This document shows, piece after piece, positions 1-8,186 of a stretch of 32,071 nt of DNA. The position numbers and the translations under genes were made by a program. The stretch's first letter is position 1; each line of letters opens with the position of its first letter. The notes beneath the pieces were generated by a model, which made no database searches, had not been told where the DNA came from, and saw nothing but the letters and a program-made list of their open reading frames with translations. Source of the stretch: Thiocystis violacea (GTDB lineage: Bacteria; Pseudomonadota; Gammaproteobacteria; Chromatiales; Chromatiaceae); NCBI RefSeq assembly GCF_016583575.1, contig NZ_NRRG01000052.1:1-32071 (forward strand), given 5' to 3'.

Positions 1-89
1 GCGGGCGACGGGTTGGGGGTGTCGGCGTCGGCCGTCGGTACTGGCGGAGTCGATCGATCCTGGGGGTCCTTCTCTTTCATGGTATCCAT
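1..89 (-). CDS. Start of an unknown protein, cut by the window edge
   Basis: A minus-strand reading frame opens with ATG at 89 and stays open to the window edge, giving about 29 residues: Met-Asp-Thr-Met-Lys-Glu-Lys-Asp, then a Pro/Thr/Asp-rich stretch. A second in-frame ATG lies three codons in, at 80. A GGGAAG stretch sits roughly 9 bases upstream of the first ATG and could be a weak ribosome-binding site. It would be co-directional with, and about 185 bases downstream of, the FKBP gene. A polar, proline-rich start often precedes a membrane or secreted domain, but nothing here identifies the family. It could also be a chance open frame. Confidence 0.4.
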   Translation of the reverse strand, partial: MDTMKEKDPQDRSTPPVPTADADTPNPSP

Positions 90-273
90 GGGTCATGCTT
101 CCCAAGGCTGGCTTAAGGGATGTCTTTCCGCCCGAGGGTGGGGCCGGTCAGGCGGAAGGCGTGATCGCCCTCGCGCCTGGAAACGATTCGCCCCGATCCG
201 GGGCAGGGTGGTGAACGGACTGGCGGCCAGTATCTTCATCCCGCGCCTGGACGGCAACCCGTCCGACCCGCGT

Positions 274-702
274 CTAACGGATCCCGACCAGTTCAAGGGC
301 GAAGGTCAGATCCCGGCCGGCCAGCGGATGGTTCCCGTCGATGGTCACCTGTTGGTCATCGAACGCCTTGACCACGAACGAAATGGGCACGCCGTCCGGA
401 CTCTCGGCGCTGAGGATCATCCCCTCGCTCAGTTCGATCTCGTCAGGGATCGCGGAGCGTGGAACCTCCTGGGTCATCTCGGCATTGTAGTCCCCGTAGG
501 CCTGAGCGGGGGCGATGGTCACCGTCTTGCTCTCGCCGAGCGCCATCCCGGTCACCGCGATCTCGAAGCCGGGGATGATACCGCCATCGCCGATGGTGAA
601 CTCGATGGGGTCGCCGCCGACGGTGGAATCGAAAACGGTGCCGTCGTCGAGGGTTCCAGTGTAGTGAATCCGCACGGTATCGCCGTGCTTGGCTTCGGAC
701 AT
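274..702 (-). CDS. FKBP-type peptidyl-prolyl cis-trans isomerase, SlyD-like
   Basis: The 142-residue product should catalyse cis-trans isomerisation of prolyl bonds and act as a folding helper in the cytoplasm, since no signal peptide is visible. It has the FKBP opening VRIHYTGTLDDGTVFDST, the core IIPGFE segment, and the flap insert typical of SlyD (about residues 70-120, with DGNHPLAGRDL near the end). It lacks the histidine-rich metal-binding tail of E. coli SlyD. The reading frame is open upstream, but I place the start at 702 because AGGAG lies 8 bases before that ATG and the family begins there; the upstream extension is arginine-rich and unlike FKBP. It lies 228 bases beyond the stop of the HtrA-like protease gene and in the same direction. 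Two periplasmic-quality-control genes follow upstream, but this protein is probably cytosolic. Confidence 0.92.
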   Translation of the reverse strand: MSEAKHGDTVRIHYTGTLDDGTVFDSTVGGDPIEFTIGDGGIIPGFEIAVTGMALGESKTVTIAPAQAYGDYNAEMTQEVPRSAIPDEIELSEGMILSAESPDGVPISFVVKAFDDQQVTIDGNHPLAGRDLTFALELVGIR

Positions 703-930
703 GGGCCAGGCTCCTCTCGCTGTGCGTTGAACCCGCCGGCCGCGACGAAGGAGCGAACGGATCCGAGTAACGAAGGGATCCAAATAATACCGGACGCTGG
801 AAATTCGAGACGGGAGACGAGCGGTGAGAACGGTCCGCACTCTAAAACAGTCGGTCCGCGAGTGCAAACCGCCACGCGTCGGGGTATTCGCCCCCGGTCG
901 CGAGGCGAGGAACCATTCCCTGTCGAGGAC

Positions 931-1809
931 TCAAGGCCGGCCGGTGATCTTTCCCAGCGCCTTGCGGGCGCGATTGCTGGGCACGGCGAAACCGATGCCG
1001 ACGTTGCCGCCGCTCGGTCCGATCAGCGCGGTGTTGATGCCGACGACTTCGCCGGCCAGGTTGAGCAGCGGGCCTCCTGAATTGCCGGGATTGATGGAGG
1101 CGTCGGTCTGGATCAACTTTCCGAGTTGACTGCCCCCGACGCCAGCGCGCTCGACCGCGCTGACGATCCCCATGGTCACGGTCTGTCCCAGCCCGAAGGG
1201 GTTGCCGATCGCGATCACGAAGTCGCCGACTTCGAGCCGATCCGAGTCGCCGAACGGCAGGGGGCGGATGGCGACCGGCGGAATCTTGAGGATGGCGACA
1301 TCCGAGCCCTGGTCGAAGCCCAGCCGGCGCGCGCGGAAGCTGCGTCGGTCCTTGAGCGTGACGGTGATGCTGGTGGCGTCCTTGAGTAGGTGGTTATTGG
1401 TCATGACATAGCCGTTGGCGGCGTCGACGATCACCCCCGAGCCCAGGCTGCGACGCCGTTCGGAGACATCGATCTCGGGGGCCGGCAGGCCCATGCGATC
1501 GAGAAAGCGGCGAAACTCGGGATCGCGCAGGAAGGGGTAGTCCTCGCCCTGGGTTCGCGACTCGACCGCGATGCTGACGACCGCCGGCGTTACCTGACGC
1601 ATCAGGGGGGCCAGCGATGGATAGCCGCGCGCGTCCTGGCCGAGGATGCGTCCGGCCGGACCTCCGGTTGCCGCGCCGAGCGGCTCGGTTGGTGGCGGCG
1701 TCGCGACGCAGGCCGCGAGCAGCAGCACAGGCGCGAGCGCGAGCAAGGCCCGGAAGCCACGCGAAAACAACCCCTGACGAGGCTGGAGGCACTCGGGAAC
1801 GGTGGGCAT
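931..1809 (-). CDS. HtrA/DegP-like serine protease without PDZ domain, probable lipoprotein
   Basis: The product is a trypsin-fold endopeptidase of the HtrA type, expected in the periplasm tethered by lipid. Residues 20-34 form a hydrophobic segment ending in a lipobox (LLLAAC, Cys34). The catalytic triad is visible: His140 in TNNH, Asp170 in GSDVAILKI, and Ser244 in NPGNSGGPL. At 292 residues it ends right after the protease domain (GIGFAVPSNRARKAL), so both PDZ domains of DegP/DegQ, and the single one of DegS, are missing. Start ATG at 1809 has AGGA about 13 bases upstream (AGGATAGGACG). It sits between a PBP4-like gene and an FKBP gene, all on the minus strand. Substrate choice without PDZ domains is unknown. 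The family call is secure; the lipoprotein call is from the lipobox only. Confidence 0.93.
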   Translation of the reverse strand: MPTVPECLQPRQGLFSRGFRALLALAPVLLLAACVATPPPTEPLGAATGGPAGRILGQDARGYPSLAPLMRQVTPAVVSIAVESRTQGEDYPFLRDPEFRRFLDRMGLPAPEIDVSERRRSLGSGVIVDAANGYVMTNNHLLKDATSITVTLKDRRSFRARRLGFDQGSDVAILKIPPVAIRPLPFGDSDRLEVGDFVIAIGNPFGLGQTVTMGIVSAVERAGVGGSQLGKLIQTDASINPGNSGGPLLNLAGEVVGINTALIGPSGGNVGIGFAVPSNRARKALGKITGRP

Positions 1810-1851
1810 GGGGCGTCCTATCCTGTTGGGGTCCGGTAAACCCAGGCGCGA

Positions 1852-3063
1852 TCAGCGCGCCAGGCCGCTGGCGACTCGGCGTCTCAGATTGTAATCAACG
1901 GGCTGGTTGATCAGCAGGGCGAACGACGCCCATTCGCCCTGGCGGCGCACATAGCCGGCGTAGCAGCTCACCCCGCGCAGCGTCCCCGTCTTGGCGCGAA
2001 CGCTTGGGTTGCCGTCCTGCTCCGGCATCAGATCCCGATAGGGGGCGAAGGCTTCGACCAGATCCACGAGCTGACGGGCGCTCAGCCGGTTGGCGCGCGA
2101 GAGACCCGCGCCGTCGTCGATGGCGAAGTCCCGCCAGCCCAGACGCCGACGGGCGAAGTCCGTCATCCTCTGTCGGGCCGCGACCATGCTGACACGGCCT
2201 CGACCCTCCGGCTCGGCCAGCCGCAGAAAGAGCGCGTTGGCGATGAAATTATTGGAGTGCTTGAGCATGGGTTCGATCATCTCGGCCAGCGTGCGGCTGT
2301 TGGCATGACGATGGATCCGCCGGGCGCCGGCCGGGACGGGGCCGTTGCGCGATCCCTCGCCGACCTGGATGCCGGCGCCCTCCAGCTTGGCGGCCAGCAG
2401 TTCGCCGAAATAGCGCAGGGCGATGTCGCGTTCGCGCAGATTCACGCGCTGCTTGCCGGCCGGGCCGGACTGACCGAAGCGCCGGCCGGTCGCGGTGAGC
2501 GGCGTCTGCGGCTCGGCGCTTCTGATCCGGTCGCCGTCGCGCACCAGGTTGAGCGTGTTGAAATTCGCCGCCAGGGCGGTGACCGGGGCGTCGTAGGGGT
2601 TGTTCGAGGACGAGCGGCCGGCGATCTCGACATCCGGGCTGAAGAAACCGTCGTCCAGACCGATGCCGGCGACCCGACGCACACCCGCTTGCCCGATCGC
2701 GGCGACCATCCGATCCAACTCCTCGGACACCAGATAGGGATCCGCGTAACCCTTGATCCACAGCCAGTCATCGGCGTCCTGGAACACATCGGTCCGGAAT
2801 CGGAAGTCGCGCCCCAGGGTCTCCAGCGCCGCGAAGGCGGTGAGAACCTTCATGGTCGAGGCGGGTACGCGCGGGACATCGGCCTGATAGGCGATGACAT
2901 CCTGGCCGTGCTCCTTGACCAGCAGACTGGCTTGGCCGAGCCCCTTGACCTGCGCGAGCGGGTCGGGGGCCGCAGCGACGGTCGATGCGAGCAGGGTTGG
3001 CAGGAGCAGGGCGGCGAGCCAAAGGCGTCGATGGGCGATTCTGGCGAGGTCTGGTGTCTTCAT
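1852..3063 (-). CDS. dacB: D-alanyl-D-alanine carboxypeptidase/endopeptidase, PBP4 family (S13)
   Basis: A penicillin-binding protein of the PBP4 class that trims or cleaves peptidoglycan stem peptides in the periplasm. Residues 1-31 are a signal peptide (Arg-rich start, hydrophobic core, ending near AAA). The three active-site motifs are present: SxxK at Ser69-Thr-Met-Lys72, SxN at Ser270-Asn-Asn272, and KTG at 358-360. Length is 403 residues against 477 in E. coli, so the insert domain between the first two motifs is shorter. No good Shine-Dalgarno sequence is seen before ATG 3063. The gene ends 42 bases before the HtrA-like lipoprotein gene, so the two may be cotranscribed. The call rests on the ordered motifs and on the HSNNFIAN and AKTGTLRGVSCYAGY context typical of S13. 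Confidence 0.94.
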   Translation of the reverse strand: MKTPDLARIAHRRLWLAALLLPTLLASTVAAAPDPLAQVKGLGQASLLVKEHGQDVIAYQADVPRVPASTMKVLTAFAALETLGRDFRFRTDVFQDADDWLWIKGYADPYLVSEELDRMVAAIGQAGVRRVAGIGLDDGFFSPDVEIAGRSSSNNPYDAPVTALAANFNTLNLVRDGDRIRSAEPQTPLTATGRRFGQSGPAGKQRVNLRERDIALRYFGELLAAKLEGAGIQVGEGSRNGPVPAGARRIHRHANSRTLAEMIEPMLKHSNNFIANALFLRLAEPEGRGRVSMVAARQRMTDFARRRLGWRDFAIDDGAGLSRANRLSARQLVDLVEAFAPYRDLMPEQDGNPSVRAKTGTLRGVSCYAGYVRRQGEWASFALLINQPVDYNLRRRVASGLAR

Positions 3064-3164
3064 GAAGGCATCGGCGATGGCTGAACAGGCCCGAAGCGGG
3101 CGGGAAGGATGATGGGGTGAGGTGATTTCCGGGAAACCTTGTCCCCCGCGATTCGCCCCGTCAT

Positions 3165-3257
3165 GGACAGGATTAACAGGATTTCGCAGGATTGACAGGA
3201 TTTATAAAGCCCTGTTTTTAATCCTGTAAATCTTGAAGAATCCTGTTAATCCTGTCC
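3165..3257. repeat. Long inverted repeat built of AGGATT/AATCCT units
   Basis: The outer arms, 3165-3183 and 3239-3257, are a perfect 19-base inverted repeat made of two tandem GGACAGGATTAA-like units. The inner parts (3188-3203 against 3220-3235) pair imperfectly, so the whole 93 bases can fold into one long interrupted hairpin around a T-run at 3214-3219. It lies between the end of the biotin operon and the start of dacB, both on the minus strand, where it could help end bioD transcripts. The right half is part of the dispersed repeat listed next. Units of the AATCCTGT type are common in intergenic DNA of many Chromatiales and other bacteria; that statement is from memory. Confidence 0.85.
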
Positions 3258-3309
3258 AATTCCGTAGCTTTCGGTCGGGTACGGACTTTCCCGTGAATCG
3301 CCTTATCAT
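3207..3309 (+). repeat. Dispersed repeat of about 103 bp, copy 1
   Basis: This stretch matches 31628-31730 in the same orientation over its full length, with roughly a dozen mismatches and small indels. Shared landmarks are CTGTTTTTAATCCTGTAAAT, GAGCTTTCGGTCGG-like and ACGGACTTTCCC, and both end in GCCTTAT. It overlaps the right arm of the inverted repeat and runs over the bioD stop codon (3306-3308), so the last bases of bioD are formed by the repeat. No open frame of its own is supported. Confidence 0.85.
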
Positions 3310-4022
3310 AGCCCGGAATCGCGAGCGGGCCATGCAGGCGTTGTCTCGGGGTCGAGACGGTCGAGATGCAGGTGACGCGCGATCGTCCGTGGATCCGGCG
3401 TCGCCAGCCAGGGTATGACGCCGAGGCTAGGGGCCTCGATCAGCGCATTCAGGGTGGCCAGGTTCCCGGCCAGGGCCGGCATGTCCGGCTCGACCTGATT
3501 GCCGACCCAGCCCGCGAGCCTGACGCCGTTCGCCCGGAGGCTCTCGACCGTCAATAGGGCGTGATTGAGACAGCCGAGCTTGAGCCCGACGACCAGGATC
3601 ACCGGCAGCCCTAGCGCCCTGGGGATGTCGCCGAGAAAGAGGTTCGGCCCGAGCGGAACCCGCCAGCCGCCCACGCCCTCGACCACGACCAGATCGGCCT
3701 CCCGGCCGAGCGCCTGGTAGGCGTCGCGAATGCCGCTCAGACTGATCGCGACCCCGGCCGCCTCCGCCGCCAGATGGGGGGCGATCGGCGGCTCGAAGGC
3801 GTGGGGGTTGACCAGATGATAGGGCGCCTGGGTCGAGCCCTGGGCCTGGAGCCGGAGCGCATCCGCGTTGCGCGGACCCTCGGGTCCGGGCACGGCGCCA
3901 CTCGCGACCGGCTTCATGGCCAGAACGCGGAGTCCGCGCGCTTGCAAGGCGGCCATCAGACCCAGACTGATCTCGGTCTTGCCGCAGCCGGTATCCGTGC
4001 CGGTGACGAAAAGACCGCTCAT
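3306..4022 (-). CDS. bioD: Dethiobiotin synthetase
   Basis: ATP-dependent closure of the ureido ring of 7,8-diaminopelargonate to dethiobiotin, the step before biotin synthase, in the cytoplasm. The 238-residue protein starts with the BioD P-loop GTDTGCGKTE (residues 8-17) and has the conserved VVVEGVGGWRVPL segment that binds substrate. Start ATG at 4022 overlaps the bioC stop by four bases (ATGA), so translation is probably coupled. It is the last gene of the bioBFHCD operon. The stop codon lies at the edge of the dispersed repeat, so the extreme C-terminus may differ from orthologues. Confidence 0.96.
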   Translation of the reverse strand: MSGLFVTGTDTGCGKTEISLGLMAALQARGLRVLAMKPVASGAVPGPEGPRNADALRLQAQGSTQAPYHLVNPHAFEPPIAPHLAAEAAGVAISLSGIRDAYQALGREADLVVVEGVGGWRVPLGPNLFLGDIPRALGLPVILVVGLKLGCLNHALLTVESLRANGVRLAGWVGNQVEPDMPALAGNLATLNALIEAPSLGVIPWLATPDPRTIARHLHLDRLDPETTPAWPARDSGL

Positions 4023-4930
4023 GGCGTCTGGAGATCAGGTCGCACACGCGGCCTTGGGTCGGACCCGCGACGCCCGCCGATCGCCGAGACGGGGATGGCG
4101 ACGCCTCCGGTCACCGGCTTTTGCTCCGGCGCCCAGGCATGACCATGAAGCACCTCGTAACTGGCCGGCAGTCGACCGTCTCGCCGATGTTCCTCGTAGG
4201 CGGCCACCAGGGCGTCCAGGCGCGCGCGGCCGGCGAGGGCGCGCGGGCGCTCCTGGGTGGCGTTGCGCGCGCCCAGCACCTTGAGGTCGCGCATCAGGTC
4301 ATGCACCCTTTCATAGGTGAGGGTCAGGCGCTCGGCATCCAGCACGGGGTCGGCGAAGCGGGCGCGCACCAGGGCATCGCCAACGTCGTGCATGTCCGGG
4401 AAGGGGCTCACATGGCTGTGCCGGTCCACGCGGCTCCAGGCGTCGCGCAGCTCCTTGAGCGTATCCGGGCCGAAGGTGGTGAACTGGAGCAGACCGCCGG
4501 GACGCAGCACCCGCAGACAGTCCACGAAGGTCCGTTCCAGATCGTTGCACCACTGGATGGTGGCGTTGGAGACGATGAGATCGATGGAGCCGTCGGCCAG
4601 CGGCAGGGACTCGGCGTCCGCGCAGACGCACAGCGGACGGCGCAGCCAGCGGCCCCGGCGGCGGGCCTGGAGCAGCATCCCCTGGGCGAAATCCAGGGCG
4701 ATGACGCGCGCCTTGGGGTAGCGGCGGTGCAGGGCGTCGATGGCATAGCCGGTCCCGGCGCCGAGATCCAGGATCCGTTGGGGTTCGAGTCGCACATAGT
4801 CGAGCCGTTCCAGCATCCGGTCGGCTATCTCGCGCTGGAGCAGGGCGACGCTGTCGTAGTCGGCGGCGGCGCGCTCGAAACCGAGCCGGGCACGTCGCTT
4901 GTCGATCGGGGTCATGGCGTGGGTATTCAT
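4019..4930 (-). CDS. bioC: Malonyl-ACP O-methyltransferase
   Basis: SAM-dependent enzyme that methylates malonyl-ACP so that fatty acid synthesis can build a pimeloyl chain. The 303-residue protein has the class I methyltransferase motif LDLGAGTG at 54-61, followed by an acidic residue after the second strand (VIALDFAQGML), and the BioC segments SNATIQWCNDLERTF and FTTFGPDTLKELRDAW. It begins with an in-frame ATG at 4930; a second Met lies five codons in. Four-base overlap with bioD downstream and a 12-base gap to bioH upstream. The last about 40 residues (Gly/Pro/Arg-rich after HGHAWAPEQKP) are longer than the conserved family end. Confidence 0.95.
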   Translation of the reverse strand: MNTHAMTPIDKRRARLGFERAAADYDSVALLQREIADRMLERLDYVRLEPQRILDLGAGTGYAIDALHRRYPKARVIALDFAQGMLLQARRRGRWLRRPLCVCADAESLPLADGSIDLIVSNATIQWCNDLERTFVDCLRVLRPGGLLQFTTFGPDTLKELRDAWSRVDRHSHVSPFPDMHDVGDALVRARFADPVLDAERLTLTYERVHDLMRDLKVLGARNATQERPRALAGRARLDALVAAYEEHRRDGRLPASYEVLHGHAWAPEQKPVTGGVAIPVSAIGGRRGSDPRPRVRPDLQTP

Positions 4931-4942
4931 CGGGCGCTGGCG

Positions 4943-5722
4943 TCAGGACTCGGGATCGACCCCGAGTCCGGTGAGAAAGGCGCGGACGGCCTCCCCAGTC
5001 TCGCCTGGATGCGAGAGGTGCGGGGCATGGGCGGCGCCCTGGATGATCTGGACCTGGGCCTGGGGCATCAGCAGCTCGATCCGCTCGGCGACCCTGGCGG
5101 GCACCAGGGCGTCCTGACTGCCGAACAGCCAGAGGGCCGGGCAGCGGATGTCCGGCAAGGGTCCGCGCAGATCCTCGTCGCGCAGCAGATCCAGGCCCAG
5201 CGATAGTGCGGCGGGGTCCGCGTCCGGCCGGGTGGCCAGCTCGCGCCGCAGGAGACGCAGGGTCTCGCGCGCCTCCTCGCTGCCCTGGACCTGGAGCGCG
5301 AGGAAGCGCGCCAGGGTTCCGGATGGATCCCCGGTCAGCGCGGCATGGAACTGTTCGAGCGTCGCCTCCGGCATGGCGGGCATCCAGTCGGTGGCCTGAA
5401 CGAAGCGCGGCGTGGCGGTCAGCAGGATGAGTCCGGCGACCCGCTTGGGCGCGCGCAGCGCGGCGGCCATGGCGACCAGTCCGCCGAGCGACCAGCCGAG
5501 CCAGATGGCCCGTGGCGGCGCCGCCTCCAGACAGACATCGGCCCAGCGCCAGAGATCATCGAGGTGCGCGTGGAAGGGGCTTTCACCGTGGCCGGGAAGC
5601 TCGATGCGATGCTGGTTCAGGCCGTTCCAGCCGTGTCGCGGGTCCTGGTTCCAGACGGCCGCGTTCATGCCCCACCCGTGCAGCATCACGAGGTCGTGGG
5701 GGGTGTCCGATGAGTGTGGCAC
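4943..5722 (-). CDS. bioH: Pimeloyl-ACP methyl ester carboxylesterase
   Basis: Alpha/beta hydrolase that removes the BioC methyl group and so ends chain extension at pimeloyl-ACP. The 259-residue protein has the oxyanion strand LVMLHGWGMN near the start, the nucleophile elbow GWSLGG with Ser78, an acid at Asp204 (GSQDALVP) and a histidine near 232-235 (GAAHAPHLSHP). The start is GTG at 5722, with GAGAG about 8 bases upstream. It lies 34 bases after bioF and 12 before bioC, giving the BioC-BioH version of pimelate synthesis in one operon, whereas E. coli bioH stands alone. Confidence 0.95.
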   Translation of the reverse strand: MPHSSDTPHDLVMLHGWGMNAAVWNQDPRHGWNGLNQHRIELPGHGESPFHAHLDDLWRWADVCLEAAPPRAIWLGWSLGGLVAMAAALRAPKRVAGLILLTATPRFVQATDWMPAMPEATLEQFHAALTGDPSGTLARFLALQVQGSEEARETLRLLRRELATRPDADPAALSLGLDLLRDEDLRGPLPDIRCPALWLFGSQDALVPARVAERIELLMPQAQVQIIQGAAHAPHLSHPGETGEAVRAFLTGLGVDPES

Positions 5723-5756
5723 TGGGATCTCTCTAATGATTGGATGGACAGGGGAA

Positions 5757-6932
5757 TCATTGGCTCTCGACTGGAAGCCGGGCCAGGGCCGCGAGGAGTC
5801 GCTCCACGTCCGCTTCCGAATGGGCAGCCGAGAGCGTGATGCGCAGCCGCGCGGTTCCCTCGGGGACCGTCGGCGGACGGATGGCTCCGACCAGGATTCC
5901 GGCCTCCCCGAGCGCGGCGCTCCAGCGCAGCGCCCTGGCGGCGCTGCCGGCGAGCAGCGGCTGAATCGGGGTTTGTGAATCCGCGAGCGCCAGTCCGAGC
6001 TGTTCGGCGCCGGCGCGAAACTGGGCGATCAGCACCCCGAGCCGCTCGCGCCGCCAGTCGTCGCGGGCGGCGATCCGCAGGCTCGCGAGCGTCGCCTCGG
6101 CCAGCGCCGGTGGCGTCGCCGTGGTGTAGATGTAGCTGCGCGCGGATTGGATCAGGGTCTCGATCAGATCCTCCGAGCCGGCGACGAAGGCGCCGAAGGT
6201 GCCGAACGCCTTGCCCAGGGTTCCCATGAGGATGGGCACTGCCTCGGAGTCGAGACCGAAACGGTCTAGGGATCCGCGACCGTTCCGTCCCAGGACGCCG
6301 AGACCATGGGCGTCGTCGACCATCAGCCAGGCGCCGGCGGCGCGGGCGATGGGCGCCAGCGCGGGCAGGGGGGCGAGATCGCCATCCATGCTGAAGACAC
6401 CATCGGTGACGATGAGACGGGCCGGACCCTCGCCGATCAGACGCCCGAGGGTCGCGGCATCGGTGTGGGGATAGCGGCGCAGGTTGGCGCGCGAGAGCAG
6501 GGCACCGTCGAGGAGCGAGGCATGGTTGAGCCGGTCCTGGTAGACGCTGTCGCCCCGTCCCGCCAGCGCCGTGATGACCCCGAGATTCGCCATGTAGCCG
6601 GTCGAGAAGAGCAGCGCCCTGGGGCGGGCGGTGAACTCGGCCAGCGCCTCCTCCAGAGCCTGATGCGCGCGGCTGTGACCGCTCACCAGATGGGCCGCGC
6701 CGCTGCCCACGCCCCAGCGTTCCGCACCCTGGCGCAGGGCGGCGATGACCTCCGGATGATTGGCGAGCCCCAGATAGTCGTTCCCGCAGAAACTCAGCAT
6801 CGGACGCCCGTCGACGATGGCGCAAGGCTGTTGAGGGGCGTCCTGAACGGCGCGTCGGCGATAGAGATCCCTGGCCTTCAGCGCGTCGAGCCGAAGGCGC
6901 AGTTCCGAGTCCGCTGTGTGGCGTGTCGGCAT
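5757..6932 (-). CDS. bioF: 8-amino-7-oxononanoate synthase
   Basis: PLP enzyme joining pimeloyl-ACP and L-alanine to give KAPA. The 391-residue protein has the alpha-oxoamine synthase marks [11 protein letters not shown] (47-57), [12 protein letters not shown] (76-87), the cofactor Asp in DDAHGLG (206-212) and the Schiff-base lysine Lys241 in GTLGKAFG. Start ATG at 6932 lies 23 bases after the bioB stop. No clear Shine-Dalgarno is visible, which fits translational linkage to bioB. Length and motifs are complete. Confidence 0.96.
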   Translation of the reverse strand: MPTRHTADSELRLRLDALKARDLYRRRAVQDAPQQPCAIVDGRPMLSFCGNDYLGLANHPEVIAALRQGAERWGVGSGAAHLVSGHSRAHQALEEALAEFTARPRALLFSTGYMANLGVITALAGRGDSVYQDRLNHASLLDGALLSRANLRRYPHTDAATLGRLIGEGPARLIVTDGVFSMDGDLAPLPALAPIARAAGAWLMVDDAHGLGVLGRNGRGSLDRFGLDSEAVPILMGTLGKAFGTFGAFVAGSEDLIETLIQSARSYIYTTATPPALAEATLASLRIAARDDWRRERLGVLIAQFRAGAEQLGLALADSQTPIQPLLAGSAARALRWSAALGEAGILVGAIRPPTVPEGTARLRITLSAAHSEADVERLLAALARLPVESQ

Positions 6933-6955
6933 GGGTCGGAAGGATCGTCCGGCGC

Positions 6956-7984
6956 TCAGAGCCGGATCCGGTGCTCGACGGTCTTGTTGCAGGCGCCGGG
7001 CTCGGTACGTTCGGCCTCGACCTCCTCGAAGGCGAGTCCGAGGCGCTCGAAGAGCTGGCGGTCCCGATCGGACGCGGCGTTGGGCGTGGTCAGCAGGCGC
7101 TCGCCGTAGAAAATCGAGTTGGCGCCGGCCAGGAAACAGAGCGCCTGCAACTCGTCGCTCATCTCGCTGCGCCCGGCGGAAAGCCGGACATGGGAGGCCG
7201 GCATGAGGACGCGCGCGGCGGCGACCACGCGCACGAACTCGAAGGGATCGAGCGCCGCCTGGCCGAAGAGCGGCGTGCCCTCGACCCGCACCAGCAGATT
7301 GATGGGGACGGACTCGGGATGCGCCGGCAGGTTGGAGAGCTGGCGCAGCATGGAGGCGCGGTCGCGGCGCGACTCGCCCATGCCGAGGATGCCGCCGCTA
7401 CAGGTCTTGAGTCCGACCTCGCGCACACGGTCCAGGGTATCGAGCCGATCCTGGTAGGTGCGGGTGCTGATCACCTGGCCGTAGAACTCGGGCGAGGTGT
7501 CCAGGTTGTGGTTGTAATAATCCAGCCCGGCGTCCTTGAGCCGGTGCGCCTGGGCGGCGGTCAGCATGCCGAGGGTGACGCAGGTCTCCATCCCCAACGC
7601 ATGGACGCCCTCGACCATGGCGAGTACCTGATCGAGATTGCGGTCGGTCGGGTTGCGCCAGGCGGCGCCCATGCAGAAGCGGGTGGCGCCCCGTCCGCGC
7701 GCCTCGCGCGCCACCTCCAGCACCGCCTCGACCGGCATCAGCCGCTCGGGCTCCAGCTTGGTTTCGTGCCGGGCGCTCTGGGCGCAATAGCCGCAATCCT
7801 CCGGACAGGCGCCGGTCTTGATGCTCAGCAGGGTGCTGACCTGGATCCGGTTGGGATCGAAATGGGCGCGATGGACGCCCTGGGCCTGAAACAGCAGGTC
7901 GTTGAAGGGCTGGTCGAGGATGGCCTCGATCTCGTCGAGCGACCAATCGTTGCGCGGCTGGGAGGTGGTGTGGGTCAATGGCAT
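6956..7984 (-). CDS. bioB: Biotin synthase
   Basis: Radical SAM enzyme inserting sulfur into dethiobiotin. The 342-residue protein carries the cluster motif CxxxCxxC at Cys60, Cys64, Cys67 ([13 protein letters not shown]) and the second-cluster region, including [36 protein letters not shown] and RLSAGR. It is the first gene of the operon; its start ATG at 7984 has no strong Shine-Dalgarno. The promoter and a BirA-type operator lie 60-115 bases upstream. bioA, which makes diaminopelargonate, is not in this window. Confidence 0.97.
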   Translation of the reverse strand: MPLTHTTSQPRNDWSLDEIEAILDQPFNDLLFQAQGVHRAHFDPNRIQVSTLLSIKTGACPEDCGYCAQSARHETKLEPERLMPVEAVLEVAREARGRGATRFCMGAAWRNPTDRNLDQVLAMVEGVHALGMETCVTLGMLTAAQAHRLKDAGLDYYNHNLDTSPEFYGQVISTRTYQDRLDTLDRVREVGLKTCSGGILGMGESRRDRASMLRQLSNLPAHPESVPINLLVRVEGTPLFGQAALDPFEFVRVVAAARVLMPASHVRLSAGRSEMSDELQALCFLAGANSIFYGERLLTTPNAASDRDRQLFERLGLAFEEVEAERTEPGACNKTVEHRIRL

Positions 7985-8044
7985 GGTTAGGAAGGCAAGT
8001 CGAGTGGACGTCGCGTCCGGATGACGCGATGACGGAAGCCCGGA

Positions 8045-8072
8045 ACTCTAAAGACCCTGGATCGCTTGTCAA
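8045..8072 (-). promoter_or_regulatory. Sigma-70 promoter of the bio operon
   Basis: On the minus strand a perfect -35 TTGACA (8067-8072) is followed after 16 bases by TAGAGT (8045-8050), a four-of-six match to the -10 consensus. Transcription would begin near 8038, about 54 bases before bioB. The -35 lies inside the BirA-type operator. Confidence 0.6.
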
Positions 8073-8098
8073 CTTGTTTCTTGATTTCTGGTTTACAA
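8066..8098. promoter_or_regulatory. BirA operator (biotin box)
   Basis: The half-sites TTGTCAACT (8066-8074) and GGTTTACAA (8090-8098) are separated by 15 bases. The known BirA box is TTGTAAACC-N14-16-GGTTTACAA, so one half matches 9 of 9 and the other 7 of 9. It covers the -35 of the bioB promoter, so biotinyl-AMP-bound BirA would block transcription when biotin is plentiful. No BirA gene is in the window. Confidence 0.85.
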
Positions 8099-8186
8099 CG
8101 ACCTTGACTCCCGTGCCGACGATCCCGGCGCCCGTGGGTTCGCGCGGCGGTTCGTCGCGAATGACAGGAATGGAAGGGGAGGGCGC

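Noticed and set aside
93-296. 67-codon minus-strand frame between the FKBP gene and the window start
   Set aside because: Arginine/serine-rich, overlaps the end of the FKBP gene, no ribosome-binding site.
3165-3257. CRISPR-like array because of repeated AATCCTGT units
   Set aside because: The units are arranged as inverted arms of one hairpin, with no constant repeat/spacer length and no cas genes.
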